From Mesotaenium endlicherianum (lineage: Eukaryota > Streptophyta > Zygnematophyceae > Zygnematales > Mesotaeniaceae), in assembly GCA_009602735.1 (NCBI GenBank), contig WELA01005344.1, positions 492,745 through 520,401 of the forward strand: 27,657 nucleotides of DNA. The letters are read 5' to 3'. The position numbers and the translations under genes were made by a program. A model generated the notes under the pieces. The model saw only the letters and a list, made by a program, of their open reading frames with translations. It did no database searches and was not told the DNA's origin. Below, in pieces: positions 1 to 12,354 of this stretch (position 1 is its first letter; the number at the start of each line of letters is the position of its first letter).

Positions 1-3000
1 CCCCGCCCCTCTCCCGACCCCTTTCCCAGCCCTCCCCAGCCTCTCCAGCATAATGTCCCCCGCCCTTTCCACCATGTGGCACGTCCAGAATGATCGCACG
101 CTGGCCCTTCCCACCGGGCACGTGCTCAAGGTCAATCACACGCTGCTGCTGCTGCTGCTGTTGCTTGGAGTGGCCCTCTGAACCCAGTAGGGGCTCCCTC
201 CTTAGGCTGTCCTCTCTCGTGGACGTGTAAATTACCCCCGCCCTGCCCCCAGGGGAGGTCCCCCCCCTGTGCACGGGCTCCCAGCCCTCCCCCCTCTCCT
301 GTGCGCGCTCGAGGTGCTGCAGGTAGAGCACTCGCACCAAGTTCATGACAGCGCCAAAGAGGATTATGACACCCGCCAGCACGCGCATCCACGTCGTCAC
401 CGCCTGCACGTCCACACACACGCACACGCGCAACTCACGCAGACGCACACACACACGCACGCGCGCACGTGCACACTCAGTCACAAACACACGCACACAC
501 ACAGGCGCGCTCACCAGATACAGCCGCACGCGCCCGAGCACACGGGTAGATGTGGCTTTTACTTGAGGTGTTTGCACATTGAGTGGGAGTGTAAAGAACC
601 AGCATGCATGGCAATTGTACGTTAACATCAGAATATGTGTGTGTATGTATGTCTATATAGATGTATATGCAGATACACATATTTACATGCATACGTGTTT
701 ATGTACGCATACATACAAAAGTATGCATGTGCACAGAGTTATACATATCAGTTTATCTGTGCTGATATATGTAAATACGTAATTTGCACAAGTATAACCT
801 GTAAAATATAATATATCCTAGGAAGATCCTCTGGGGCGCGATTGCCAAACACCAACGCCCGCCCTTGCAAAAACAGGCTTAATCAGCGGACTCAGAAGAA
901 AGTGCGTAGAGCCCAGCGTCGGAGTGCCAAGTGGCAGCACCCAAAAGAGCACAACCTGCTGGCGTAAATGAGACGTCTCATTGCTCCATTCGGCTGCGCA
1001 GATGAGCGCTGAGACAGATTGCTCACCACTTTTGACTTTTGATATGTGCTTCATCCAACAGACCTGACAATTGCCGGCTGAAGCCAAGCACGTGGGCAGG
1101 GGGATATGAAAGTTGGCGTCTATCAGGCATGCTCTTGACACCAGGTGTATACTATGCTATGTAAAGATACATACATGTATCGATGTATGTGCACACGTAT
1201 ATATATATTTCTTGATTATAAAGATGTACGTATGTGTGTATATGTACATATCTCTCTTGTATACGTATGTATACACATTTTATATCTACTTGTGTATACA
1301 TATGTGGACATTATACCCATGTGCAGACATATTACATGCATGCATCTTTATATGTTCATATTGACATGTATGTATATTAACACATATATCTTTACATTAC
1401 ATATGCATACATCCATCCACTCGATCACTAAAGGACACAAACGAAATATTTATACTCGTTCTAGCCTGCAAGACACCTGGGTGCAAGTTCAGGCCTTCCA
1501 TGTTCACGTCGAAGTCTCCACCCATTGAACAGCTGAAATTATATGGCTCAGGCATGTCACTTACCCCTCGCAGTTGCTAGTGGCCATGGAGTCATAACAT
1601 CGGACCGTGAACGCGCATACACCTTCTGAACTCTAGTGCAAGGACTTCACAAGCAATTTTTTTGGCGCAGACTGAAGGTAAGTACAAACATCAGGCGCGG
1701 ACTGGCCTGGCCAAAGCGGCCATCACAGGCAAGAGTAAGAACTTGCTTGCTCACGCTCATATCGCACTCGGCAGCGCGCCTGTCTGCTCAGAAACTCATC
1801 AATCGTCAGCAACACACTCGGTGCATAGTATCGATAGAATTCATCGGGCATACCAGCACGTAGTATTTGGCCTCCCTGGGCCACAGAATGACGCGGAAGA
1901 TGCCGTCGACGCACAGCAGCGTGGTGCCGATGACATACGGCAGCGTCGTGAGGTGCTGCAGGGCCTGAAGGCCGCCAGACTCTTGAGTGTACACCTGGCG
2001 GGCAGCAGGCGAGGCAGCGCGGTACATGCACCAGGAAAGGTCAAAATGCGCTGCAGGAGCTAAAGTGCGAGAATATTAAGCCCTGCTATATATCCTGTCT
2101 GGGTCCATAATCCACATGCTGATAGCATACTTTATCAAGTATCAATACATGTTACTTAATCAATACATTTTATCTATATTATGTCTGATGTTTCCTGACT
2201 GTCCTTAGTATGCTTCGCACGTTCAATTGGTTCTGTCCTTTCTGTGTGCTTATCTGCATTACTAGCAAGTAATATCTTTTGTGATTGGCATCTCGCTCTC
2301 CTCCCACCCTTGCCCCAAAAAGAGGGTCGGAAGGTGGAGGCAGGTTGACAGGAAAGAAAACGACTACTCAACAAATACATGGCAGCAATTGCATGCCCTA
2401 CAATGGAACGCGTTGAATGCGTTGAACGCACCTGTGAAGCGTTGATAATGGAGGCAAGAAGGAGGATCACAGGGCCGAGGATCAGGAGCTTCTCATACGC
2501 TTCAATGGATGTCTTCTCCTTCGACTCCTCAACCAGCTGCATCCCCCGTGTCCCCCGGGGGGCGACAACCAACCAGAATGAACAATCATTGGGTATAGCT
2601 TATTGAAGGCAACATTGCTGAAGAATTGACTGACTGAAGAATTGACTATTCAGAGGCTTGTAATTCCGGTTATCCCTGGCATTCGTGATTTGAAAACTTT
2701 GTTGCATGCATAGCGGGGAGAAATACTAACATTACTTTAGGATGTATGCCCTGCGGAAAGAGATGCAAAACACATGCAGGCACAGGAGCACGCGTTCGAT
2801 AGCCGCTTCGAAAGTACAGCATGCATACCTCAGAAGTAACGGTAAGCTGAAACAGACTCTGAGCAGACAAACTGGCCCACAAACCGAGCTTTGGCGCCGG
2901 TAAGTGTGAAGTAAGACCACGTAAGGTGATTACAATGTACATAGTTTGGGTACACGCCATAGTATAGAGATAGTATAGTATTAGAAATATATATTACATG

Positions 3001-3971
3001 GAGAAACTACATTACCACGTGTTGCAGGCGGAAGGCCAGAAAGACGAGCACAAAGCTGATGGCCTGCAGCACTGGGACCGGCACCTCCACCAGAGCCAGC
3101 TGAGGGTCGTCCACCATGCGGGGCAGGGAGAATTGAATCCCAGAGAGCACAGCCATGAGGTCGTGGATGTTGAGGATGGCTAGCAGCACAGTAGCAGCCA
3201 TGAGCATATTGAGGGACCTGCTCGGGTTCTCGCTGCAGTGGAGGTATCATTGCAGAGGAGGTACCATAGCACAATAGAAAGAGGTTTCTTCAGAATCCAA
3301 ACAGCAAAGGTAGGTGTATGGTGTCTAGAGAGGTACCATCAGCACGCTGCTTGTCACAGATACTATTCATGACTGATTTGGCCCGACATATTTTTTTGGC
3401 AGTCATGGATGATGTCTCACAATCAATTTTTGCAGAGGATGTGTCAGTTGTGCTCCAATCATTTACGGAAAACTGGAAAGATTGCGCGTTGACAATTTAA
3501 ACGTGAGAACTTCTGAACCTGACAGATTGGTTAGAGCTCTATATCCCGACATGACAGCCTTATGTCCCTGCGACATTGCTGAAATGATTTAAAAAGATGC
3601 CTGCTCATCATCTTTTCCGTCGTAACTCTCCCACTCTGACATTACTGAAGTCCTACCTGTATGTATGAGGCATTTCATCATGTAAAAAAAGGGCAGCAGG
3701 TTCAGAGACATGACAAGTAATGCCCCTGTATAATTCACTTGCACGGAACTATGGGCTGCAAAGTGCTTCAATTCAGAGCGGAAACATGTAGCAGCTCTAA
3801 TTTGGCAGTATGGTCTTACCTGAAGAAAGATGGAAGAAAAAACAAGAAACCAAAAGTGAGAAGGACAGCTGCTATGATGAAGATTAAGGCATTCAATATC
3901 TCAAATGAGCGATTAAATCTCTGAGGTCCGATGTATCTCCTACTCCGTCGAGTCAGCGCAAGCTTAACCAT
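1..3971 (-). CDS. Multi-pass membrane protein, family unknown; five exons, C-terminus beyond the window
   Basis: Proposed exons (minus strand) are 3971-3820, 3232-3016, 2536-2432, 1994-1854 and 403 to beyond 1. All junctions are GT-AG and keep frame: the first intron is phase 2 and the rest phase 0. The ATG at 3971 gives a basic start (MVKLALTRRSRRYIGPQRF) followed by a hydrophobic helix. About six hydrophobic segments follow, including LMAATVLLAILNIHDLMAVL, VLQAISFVLVFLAF, LLILGPVILLLASII, LPYVIGTTLLCVDGIFRVI and VLAGVIILFGAVMNLVRVLY. After the last one the frame stays open to position 1 as a hydrophilic Gly/Arg/Glu-rich tail with seven consecutive Gln (one CAA and six CAG, about 141-161) and the stretch RVIDLEHVPGGKGQRAIILD. 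A donor-like GT inside the tail cannot be excluded. I do not recognise the family. The topology suggests an integral membrane protein, but no transporter or enzyme motif is visible. Confidence 0.7.
411..517. repeat. CA/CG alternating purine-pyrimidine microsatellite in an intron
   Basis: The plus strand is almost pure CA with CG steps and ends in GCGCGC. It lies directly upstream (on the sense minus strand) of the acceptor of the last exon of the membrane-protein gene. Alternating CA/CG tracts can adopt Z-DNA. No gene is expected here. Confidence 0.85.
636..1420. repeat. AT-rich imperfect TATG/CATA repeats in an intron
   Basis: Two blocks (about 636-790 and 1146-1420) consist of degenerate TATG, TGTA and CATA units. 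Between them, 800-1140 is unique sequence without a convincing exon. All of this falls inside the roughly 1.45-kb intron 404-1853 of the membrane-protein gene. Short reading frames here are rich in Tyr, Ile, Cys and His, as expected from translated microsatellite. Confidence 0.75.
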
Positions 3972-5301
3972 CTTGTCCTAAAACTCCGTAAAACAGCGTC
4001 AATGACACCCCAAAAATTGGAGCAAGCTGCTATGGAGTATATATGTTGCAATGATAGAGTTGTCTCCTATAACTCTACTGACAACTTTTGACCGGCCAGA
4101 TCTTCAGGCTGCCTGCAGCCAAGCAAGTTGCACTCGTTTCTCTGCAAGATGAGCGCCTGCAAGGAAAGCAGATTTCTGTGAAGCTCAATTAAGACTGACT
4201 CAATCCCGTATGAAATGCCATTAAAACTTTTTAGCTGTAATTAGGACAGATATGTAGGAGGCGGATATGAAATAAATTTCACCATTGTTTAGGATGTCCA
4301 TAATGCATGTGGTAAGACGCAATTATGTCGTGTGCATGTACTCCTCGGTAAAGGACGAGAATGCGAATGCAGAAAATTAGGAACATGACAGCTGGCCCTG
4401 GGTTTGCAAATCTGTTCCTTCACTAAGTTTATATATCTCATCAAGAAAGGAACCATGATCCTTGCTGCGTCAACCAATTACGCAATTTTTCGACAGGCTT
4501 AATTCAGGTGGTCATTCCTCCGCTGCTTGATGGGCCATGCATGCAGAATCTTGGTCACTCCCTTAAGGTGGTGACAACTAGCTTGCGAGGTTACGAACGT
4601 AGCACACAGTAACATGCATATATGCATCGATAACTTGCTAAAGAGGCCATCGTCATAAGCGCCGTAAATTTGTCTTCAACCTGCTGACTGCGTACACAAC
4701 TTGGAAGGAACGCCGTTCAGACAGCAGTTGATACCGACATAAAGGATAACACCCTGAGAATGGGCAAGCGGCGAAATTCATCAGCGCGCGTGAATCCCAG
4801 CTCGCGAAAGGCCGCGCCGGGCAAAGTGTCACATTCCAGTCAAGCCAAACGCCGGAAAGTCCACTACATCAGAAATACTCGTGAGACATTGCCGCTAGTA
4901 GGGCCGAAATCGTGCAGTTACTTTGCCCTCCACCTCGAAAGGAGGAAATCCGGCCCCTACCCGCCTTTATTGAACCACACGGCCTTCGAGAATCGTCAAG
5001 AGGCCCTACGACTGCCGACATGATGTCGCTCGTTACTCGCCGGACTGCTACTTCAGCGTCGTCAGTGTAGGTACTTGTGTACCACTCAAATACAGTAGGC
5101 CACCTACACAATTCATAGCTTTATGCACCCATATTACTTGGCTCCAAAATGTGCAACCTCCACAGCCTAGCTAGGTTCAAAGATGACATGTTAGCAGTCG
5201 AGCGTCTCAACCTACATAGCAGGCTATTAGCGAGGTGTACATAATTAGTAGTTCGCTTACATTCTCGCCGCCATACACATACACAATATTTAGGGTATAC
5301 A
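3972..5301. other. No clear gene; divergent upstream region
   Basis: This stretch separates the start of the minus-strand membrane-protein gene from the start of the plus-strand transposase gene, so both upstream regions lie here. A plus-strand frame at 4760-5023 encodes a basic 87-residue peptide with an AKRRK cluster. It has no identifiable domain or convincing splice continuation, so I do not call it a gene. Confidence 0.5.
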
Positions 5302-8300
5302 ATGGTTGTTCCTCCAAGATTTCAGTGTGTTCACTGTGAGAAGATGTATGTGCACAGAACTTTGTACAGGCATAAGTGCAAGCCTGTGTGGGCAAGGCCC
5401 TCTCCTAGTTCACCAAAAAATCAATCTCATATGAGGACGATAGCAGCCCTGCAAGAAGGAGAGGGAACAAGCCGTGAAGTGATGACAACAGCAAACACGG
5501 CTATTCACCACCTCGTTGGCTATCGTGGACATCAGCCAATGGACCTTGACATTTCGGCCGCAGGTAATATACTGCAGCCCCCTCGTGCAGCTCCTTACAG
5601 ACCTGGGATTGCGTATGCACTTCATTGTGCACACGAATAGGTCACATTACTTGGGTTTGCACAGTTTTGTGCACCCTGTATTAAGCGAGCATAATGACTA
5701 ATGGGCCAATTAAATATATGGCGCTGTCAACAGCAAATGTTTGGGGTTCTAACTGCCTCATTAGTACTCTTCTTCTGTCTCCAATGGTGTAGGTGAAGGC
5801 TGTGGTGGTGAGAGGGATGACGCCTCTCCTCTTGCTCAGACACCCCGAGGTGGCCCACAGTTACATGCAACTGTCTTACCTGCCACTGAGGAGACAAGGA
5901 ATGAGGCTCAGATACGTTCACAACCATCTGTTGTACAGCTGGTTGTACCAGTGTCTGCACAGGCTCCCAATGCCCAGGGACTGCCTGATGGTGTAGGAAG
6001 TGGAGCTGAAGGAGATGGTTGTGATGGGGACAATGCACCTTCCAGAAATCACTTGACATTAGATGAGATTAACTCTTTTCTCCTTTCTGTTGATTCCAGT
6101 TCTTTTGGCATTTTTGGGAACCTCACCACCTTGTTGGAATATGTATTGGAGGAGCTACATAATAATGGCACTACGACCTCTAAGTGGAAGAGGCATAATA
6201 CCCAATTTCATAGTGGCCTGTACAACTATGAAGAATGGAAAAATTGTCATCCGGATGTGCCAACAAAGATAGGGAATGTTGTACAACTCTTAGGTGTCAA
6301 TAAATGTTACCTCCCAAAGAGTAAGGTTGAGTTGTTCTCAAGGAGGATTCTAGACAGCTTAGAGGTGGATCTGCAAAATGAAACATTTTGTCGGGACTTG
6401 CACTGGAAGGGAGAGCTCAAAGTAGGGGGGAAAGTGACTGGTATATTCAATGCTCCGTTTGTCACCCAAGACCCCTTCTTCATGGACTACAAGTGTGCGG
6501 TTATGGTGAATGGGGACAGCACCTCTGTGAAGCTGGGGGACTTCCTTCTTCTTGGTGGTGAGCTTTCTATGCATCCCTGCCATTTCATATCTTATGCTGT
6601 CAGATTCTTTCCATGCAAAGTATATTTGGTTCCTGCAACACGGTCTACAGTGCATGCTCTTTCTGTTTGTCTCCCATCCGTCATTTGCTGGTTTTGCCTA
6701 CTTCTATCTGCTTACCGTGTTGGCCACCTCTTGTTTAGTCTTACATGACTTGCATTCATATTCTTGCCTGCTTCTTCTTTATTCCTTGTGGCCTTCCTGC
6801 ATGCTCTGGTATTCATGTTTGCTGTTGCTCTCCCTGCCGGCCCTATACCCCTCACAGCCCCTCCTGTCTAGATCAGTATGCATATCGTGCTCGTAAGAGT
6901 GTACTGTTTGCCTTGCTGCCCTATCCTAGTGCACCTGTGCTTCTATTTTCTCCTGTTTTTGTGCCTTCTCCTTATGTCTGCCCTGTTTTTGTGATTCTGC
7001 TTATAAGCAGCCCCCACCGCCCCTTTACCTTTGTCATGCTCATGCATGCCGTCTTTTTTAGCATTGACATTTTACTGGCTGTTGTATATGTTACGGGTTA
7101 TTCTTTGTTTACTAGCATTGCGCAGGCACGGGTGCTACCAAGAAGGTTGCTATCTTGCGAGGCATCCTGTGATCAGACAGCCGTGGAGAGATGCCTGATC
7201 CCTATCTTCAGGTGCAAATACTGCAGTACCCGAAAGCTGGTCAAGGTCAGAGACAGCATGGTGAGCTCATTCTGACACAAGACAGCAGGAGTATTGCCGT
7301 AGACGCTGTTTTGGGCGGGTGCAACGTTGTGACTGCCAAAATAACCAGATTTCCGCACCTTGACAAGGGGTACAACGTAGAAGGGGTACTTACGTTCTGG
7401 TGCAATCGGGAGTTACAGGGTGGAGTGCACGTGCCTGTGCGTCTATCTGATGGAGCCTTTGATGCTCCACGTGAGCAAGTCCTGGGTGGACAGAATCCTA
7501 GAAATCTTCCTTTAGTTAATCTGGCTATTAGTATCTTTGCGGATGATTTTGGAGTCTACAAAAGGAAAAGAAAGAGTGTTTGTGGGTATTATTATCGTAT
7601 ACAGAACTTGCATAGTGATGTCATACGCGACACAAAGAGCATACGCATCATAGGCTTTGGGGAGGACGTAGCCATACAAGACGAAGTGATGCAGCATATG
7701 GTCGTAGAGGATTTGGAGAGATAACACAGGGGAGTTTACATGTATTTTGCTCCTTTGAAGGGAGAGTGCTTGGTGAGGGTCAAGCCTTTATTTTGTCAAG
7801 ATACGCCACAGCGAATGAAGAGTTTGCATTTGACAGGAACCAGCAGTAATTATCCGTGTTCTTGCTGCTATATTAGAAAGCAGGGCTTGCTTTTTGCAGA
7901 CTTACCACAAGGGTGGGAAATGAGGACTGAAGAGCGTGCCAGGGCTTTTAATCGGTCAGTAGAGGGACTGAATAAGAAGGAGAGGGAAGCGTTAGCGGCT
8001 GGTTGGGAGGGTAAAGGTCACAATGGCATACCCAGCCCACTTGAGGCTCTCCTTAACTTTGACAGGTTTCTACAAATGGGTCCAGATGTATTTCACCTTG
8101 TATGCTTAGGCGCTATCAAAAAGCTGTGTGAGTACACGTTCGAAAAGTGCAGCTGGAATCCCCATGAGGTAGAAGCCTTTACTTATGCGGCTGAGAACAT
8201 GAACGTTCCGGCTGGTAGAGATAAGCTTAAGGACCCTGTGAATCAGTCTGCCAACTACACAGGGATGATGTTCCTCAGTCTTCTATCTGCAATGCCAATT

Positions 8301-10274
8301 TTGTTACGTCCATGGTGTGATCCATCGATGAGAGTTGGACACCAGAGGATTAACTACAGGTATGATACGCAAGCATTCACCGATAAGACCGAAGCGTTGC
8401 AGCTATGGACTCTGCTGAATAAGCTAGTCACATTAGTGCTCGCATCCAGTACCGATGAGCATGATATTGAAGAGGTAGAACGGCTTGCTGCTGAGTTTCA
8501 TAGGTCCTTCGTACAGGCTTGGCCGCCAGAGCCAGATGCACTAGTGCGTAGAGGAAAGATTAATGCCGCTAATCACAACATGCACGCTCTGTTGCACTTG
8601 GGATATTACATGCGGATATTTGGTCCCTTGAAGCATCTGTGGGCACAAGAGTTTGAGGGGCGGCACAAGTATGTGAAGGAAGATATGCAATCGCTTAACA
8701 ACAAGCACTGCAAGCCTATTACATTGTGGTTGTTGAGGAGATCATTGGGTCGAGCTAACCTCCTCGATGTACTATGTGGGACGGGTTATGCGCTAACAAG
8801 AGCGTTAGGCATGGATGATCATGTAGTAGATATGGTGAGAATATGTGAGACATTCAAGAAGCTGGCTGCTGTTGAAGGAGCCCCCATGGATCCCACTGTA
8901 TGGGTGGTTAAGGATGAGGGACAAGTGACGGAGCTGTACCAGTGCAAGATGGACAGGTTGAAGGATACAGCGTATGGCGCCATAGCGAGGAGGTAAGTTA
9001 TGTGTACATTATGTTACTGGGGTGCATTGTTGTTATGAATATCGTTATATGCCTGTGTATGATGTATTGCAGCTGCCATGTGTTTCTGCAATTGCTGTAT
9101 ATAAGTGCAAACATATAAGGACCATTTAGATGTAACCTATCTTTTTACCAATCTTCATGCATGCTGCTATATAATACACTGCACCTGGGTGACTGTCCTG
9201 CTATTTTTGTGTTATTTGGAAACAGTAAGAGCAAGTGCCTAGTGCCTGCAGCATGGTTATTTACCTTGTATATTGCGCTACAACACGAGAGTCACTGTTT
9301 AATACATACGTGTACTTTATACGAGTCTGCTTTTCCTCATACAATCATTGGATAAGCATCTCCGTTCACTGACTACCACATCCATGTGGTATGCCTGCGT
9401 TCACAGTTATGCAAGTGTTTTCTGTACCTCCTGAACCCTGCCACCGGAGTACTGACCGGTGACCTTTAATCGTCTTCTTCAAATTCCAGGTGGACAGGCA
9501 GTAAGAAGGTGGCGAGTAGGACGCATTTGCACAATCTTGGATTGACTCAAGAGTCCTTACAGACCTTGTACGAGACAATTTTTATCCCACAAGCTTACTT
9601 GTGGATGAGGATGTCTGCGGATGCTGTTCGCCCTTGGGCATTTCAGTGCACTCAAGCTCAGAAGGGTGTCCATGGAACTTTCAATGTTGGAGACCATGTT
9701 TCTGTAGCATGTAGCCCATTTGGTATCGGCGAAGCGCGACATGGTGGTCATGTATGGTATGTTAGGCACACTCACAGGGTTGTTTGCGCATGAACTCACA
9801 GGTGGGTCTACCTATGTGTGGGCAAAAGTGAGGTCATTCAAGCGAGTGGTTGGCAGGGGGAATGTCCCAAAGTTTGACCCCGACACGCTTCATCCAGTTG
9901 TGAGCTATGGCGGGCGAGAAGTAATAGTACCCATGAGTGTCGTCATCTCCACAATTCAGCTGGAGCATTACTTTTGGAGGGAGTATCCCATTCCTAATTA
10001 CATTTTGGACAGGACTGAGCTAGATAGTAGGGATCTGTACACAGAGTGGGAGCGGGCGTCGCTATTGTGTGGGGTGCATAGAATGTGCAAGCACGAGAAA
10101 CGTGTAAATAACAGGAACTGTCAGGAGGCTGAATGTCTGATAGAGGCGGACCTAGAACATACGCACGAAGAAGATACAAATGACCACTTCCTGGTGAACC
10201 ACTTTCAGCCAAGTGCACCTGCACGCGACAGCGTCAAAGATCTCAGCATGCTACAGATGGTGGGCCCTCAATAG
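5302..10274 (+). CDS. CACTA-superfamily (Tnp2-like) DDE transposase with N-terminal zinc finger; one nonsense codon
   Basis: Proposed exons are 5302-5563, 5793-6557, 7177-8992, 9490-9743 and 9802-10274, giving 1190 codons in one frame apart from TAA at 7722-7724 (codon about 525). A C2HC finger sits at the N-terminus (C9, C12, H24, C26). A segment near residues 310-360 (VKLGDFLLLGG) looks like the strand pattern of a BAH domain, but weakly. The transposase core has ADDFG (about 465), GYYYRIQNL, a Cys cluster PCSCCYIRKQG, DLPQG, GPDVFHLVCLGAIKKL (D about 646) and FGPLKHLWAQEFEGRHKY (E about 836). These match the order of DDFG, GVYL..GN, CxxC, D..HN..LG and FGP...W..EFE blocks in fungal and algal Tnp2/Plavaka-like transposases. 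The product would cut element ends in the nucleus. The alternative exon-3 start at 7126 adds an in-frame TGA at 7170-7172. The last intron (55-58 nt) is inferred from frame only. Confidence 0.75.
5302..10274 (+). mobile_element. CACTA-type DNA transposon, minimum extent; ends not found
   Basis: The transposase gene defines at least this much of a class II element. Its true ends should carry inverted repeats beginning CACT(A/G) and a 2-3 bp target duplication. I could not identify a matching pair, so the element may be much longer or may have lost its ends. The single nonsense codon suggests recent inactivation or a sequencing error rather than deep decay. Confidence 0.55.
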
Positions 10275-12354
10275 CCTGACTGATATCTTTGTGGTGCCTG
10301 AAGGTACAAGCATCGTCTCCCCTTTCAAAGCACGTGTGCACATAAACTTTTGTACTGTTGGCCTGTAGCCCCCTTTGTCTATCACATCCATCTCTTTTTG
10401 CAGCACTTTTGGTGCAAATCTTGCTGCTCCAGTCTCTGGCATGCCACTTTTAATTTCATCTATTCTCGTGCTTGATTTCTCCTCCATGTTGTCCCACAAA
10501 CTTGTTGCCATCTCTCCCTGTGTAATTTGATCATTTTTTTGGCTGTGTGTATCTCCTGCTGCCATTAGATTCCATTTTCCCTACCCATTGTCATGGCTCA
10601 TCCTCTATGTCTAAAATTCTTGCGTCTGCTGTATGCGGGAGGGTGGGGGGCGGAGAGAGGGGACCAGAATTGGGAGCCCGGGTTGGTGAGTTAGCTGCAT
10701 GGAAGATGACATTTCTGCATGAGTTCTACATCATGGTAAAGGCATGTCCCTCCCCCCCCCCTTCCATTTACAATGCCTGTTACTATGATCTCAGTTGTTG
10801 TTTGAAGGCGATAGCAATTGTAGTACATGGTACCTCTTCCCTTGGTGCATGCAGTCACTCTGCCTTCTACATGCTCATATGGTGATGCGAGATGTTGGCT
10901 GGAGGGGGGGTGGCAGATGGTTCTTTGCGCTAAGTCTGTCCACGCACAAAAACCTATTGTACCTATTGGCTGCCTCCACACATTCATGCACAGGTAGCCG
11001 CCTCCCCTGTCCTTGGTGTGACCACCTCCTCTCATTTCCCGCTTTTAAGACAAGTGCAGTCGGCTCATGGACTTACTAAAATATCTGCTCATGTGTACTG
11101 CCTCATGCTGTTGTTAGTATTCTTGTAAACTTGAACTTGGTGTTCATCTCAGTGCTTAAACACGAAGCAGGTGGTGGTCATGCATGTACTCAAAAATTGA
11201 ACCAGACACCCTGGAGGAGGCGATGGGCTCTGTAGCTGCGTTGTGTAGCGTCCCTGTCACAACTAGTCAAGTGCTGCATTGGTGCGTGGGTAACGCTGAT
11301 AGTTACGAGGAGCTATGTAAGTTGTCCTGGCTGTGCTACCAGTTGTGCTATATCCTCTCTGCGCATCTTTCCAACCCCAAACGTTTGAGTCACAAGAACA
11401 CAGCAACCAAAGTGCCCTCGTCGAATGTCCTGTCATGCATGACCATACTCGTGGGGTCGGGGGTTCTTTTGTTCACAAGGCAGCTTTCTAAGTGATGCAA
11501 AGCTGGTATGGTGCACATCATCCTCTTGCAATTTCGCAACAGGGTCAACTCTGCTGATGGTCGGAGTAGATGGGCATCATCATATGTGAAATAGGGCAGC
11601 TTTGTAGAGCATGAAAAAACTCGCATGGTTGCATGTACACCTGCCTCTGGTGAGTCCTAGTGAGTACCTTATGCATTGATGCATGGGTGGGCACTTTATG
11701 GTGCAAGCTCGCAAGGGCATTCCGAAGGGCCTCAGCCCTGCCAAGAATTGCACAGGACCTCCCCTCAAGTAAGCCCACCCCTTTCCCCCCTTCTGCCTCT
11801 CCCTCTCCCTCTTCCTCTCACACATGCCGGGGTGCTCTTGCCACATGCGACCTGCTTGCATGTGGGAGGTAGCAAGGGTGCTGCGGGTTCTTACCTCCTC
11901 TCTTAGTGTCAGTCTCCCAGTCTGTATATTGATCTCGCCGTTCTTTTCCCTCTCCGCTTTATCTCACCCTCCCCCCCACCACCCCCCCCTTTCTGGCTTA
12001 CTCCATTGCTCTTTCTCCATCACCTGCACCGTAAGCATTCCTTTCACAGATCCCTCGACTCCCCCTGCCTCCCGCCCCCTGCCCCCTGCCCCCTGCACGT
12101 TTGACTGGACATCTGACAGCATGCCCGGCTGCCTAACTGCACGTGCACGGCTGTTAGTGTGTGGTCCCAATCTTAGAGCTGAATTCTTTAGTAGTGGCGG
12201 CTTCGCACGCCGGGGACTCGAAGGTTGATCCACACTGACGGGCTAGACAGCTCAAAGTTATGTTCCGTTTGATAATATATAAGTGTAATCTCACATGTAC
12301 ACACTCTCAAACGCATGCATGCATGCATGCACAAAGACTGGAAGTGACTGGCAG
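10275..12354. other. Mostly non-coding; pyrimidine-rich stretch
   Basis: After the transposase stop there is no continuous gene. 10275-11160 holds homopolymer-rich sequence (runs of C near 10750 and G near 10900). 11771-12095 on the plus strand is strongly C/T-rich, with CCCTCTCC and CCCCCTGCC-type repeats. A frame at about 11660-11778, ending before a possible GTAAGC donor, reads like an amphipathic basic segment (ARAFRRASALPRIAQDL). It has no assignable partner exon. Confidence 0.5.
11171..11316 (+). CDS. Possible orphan exon, function unknown
   Basis: The segment is bounded by an AAGCAG acceptor and a consensus GTAAGT donor at 11317. It encodes a non-repetitive peptide including KIEPDTLEEAMGSVAALCSV and HWCVGNADSYEEL. 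Composition looks coding, unlike the low-complexity flanks. It could be a 3' exon of the transposase transcript, a separate gene fragment or chance. I do not recognise it. Confidence 0.25.

Noticed and set aside
269..625. Thr/His-rich frames in the CA repeat
   Set aside because: They are translated microsatellite on the antisense strand of an exon and intron.
7126..7176. In-frame TGA at 7170 as selenocysteine or code change
   Set aside because: An acceptor at 7176 in the same phase skips it, and other stops (TAA, TAG) in this window are explained by decay or splicing, not by a variant code.
4862..12196. CACTAC at 4862 and GTAGTG at 12191-12196 as CACTA terminal inverted repeats around the transposase
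   Set aside because: Beyond the first six bases the two ends match poorly, and the 3-bp flanks (GTC, GCG) are not duplicates.
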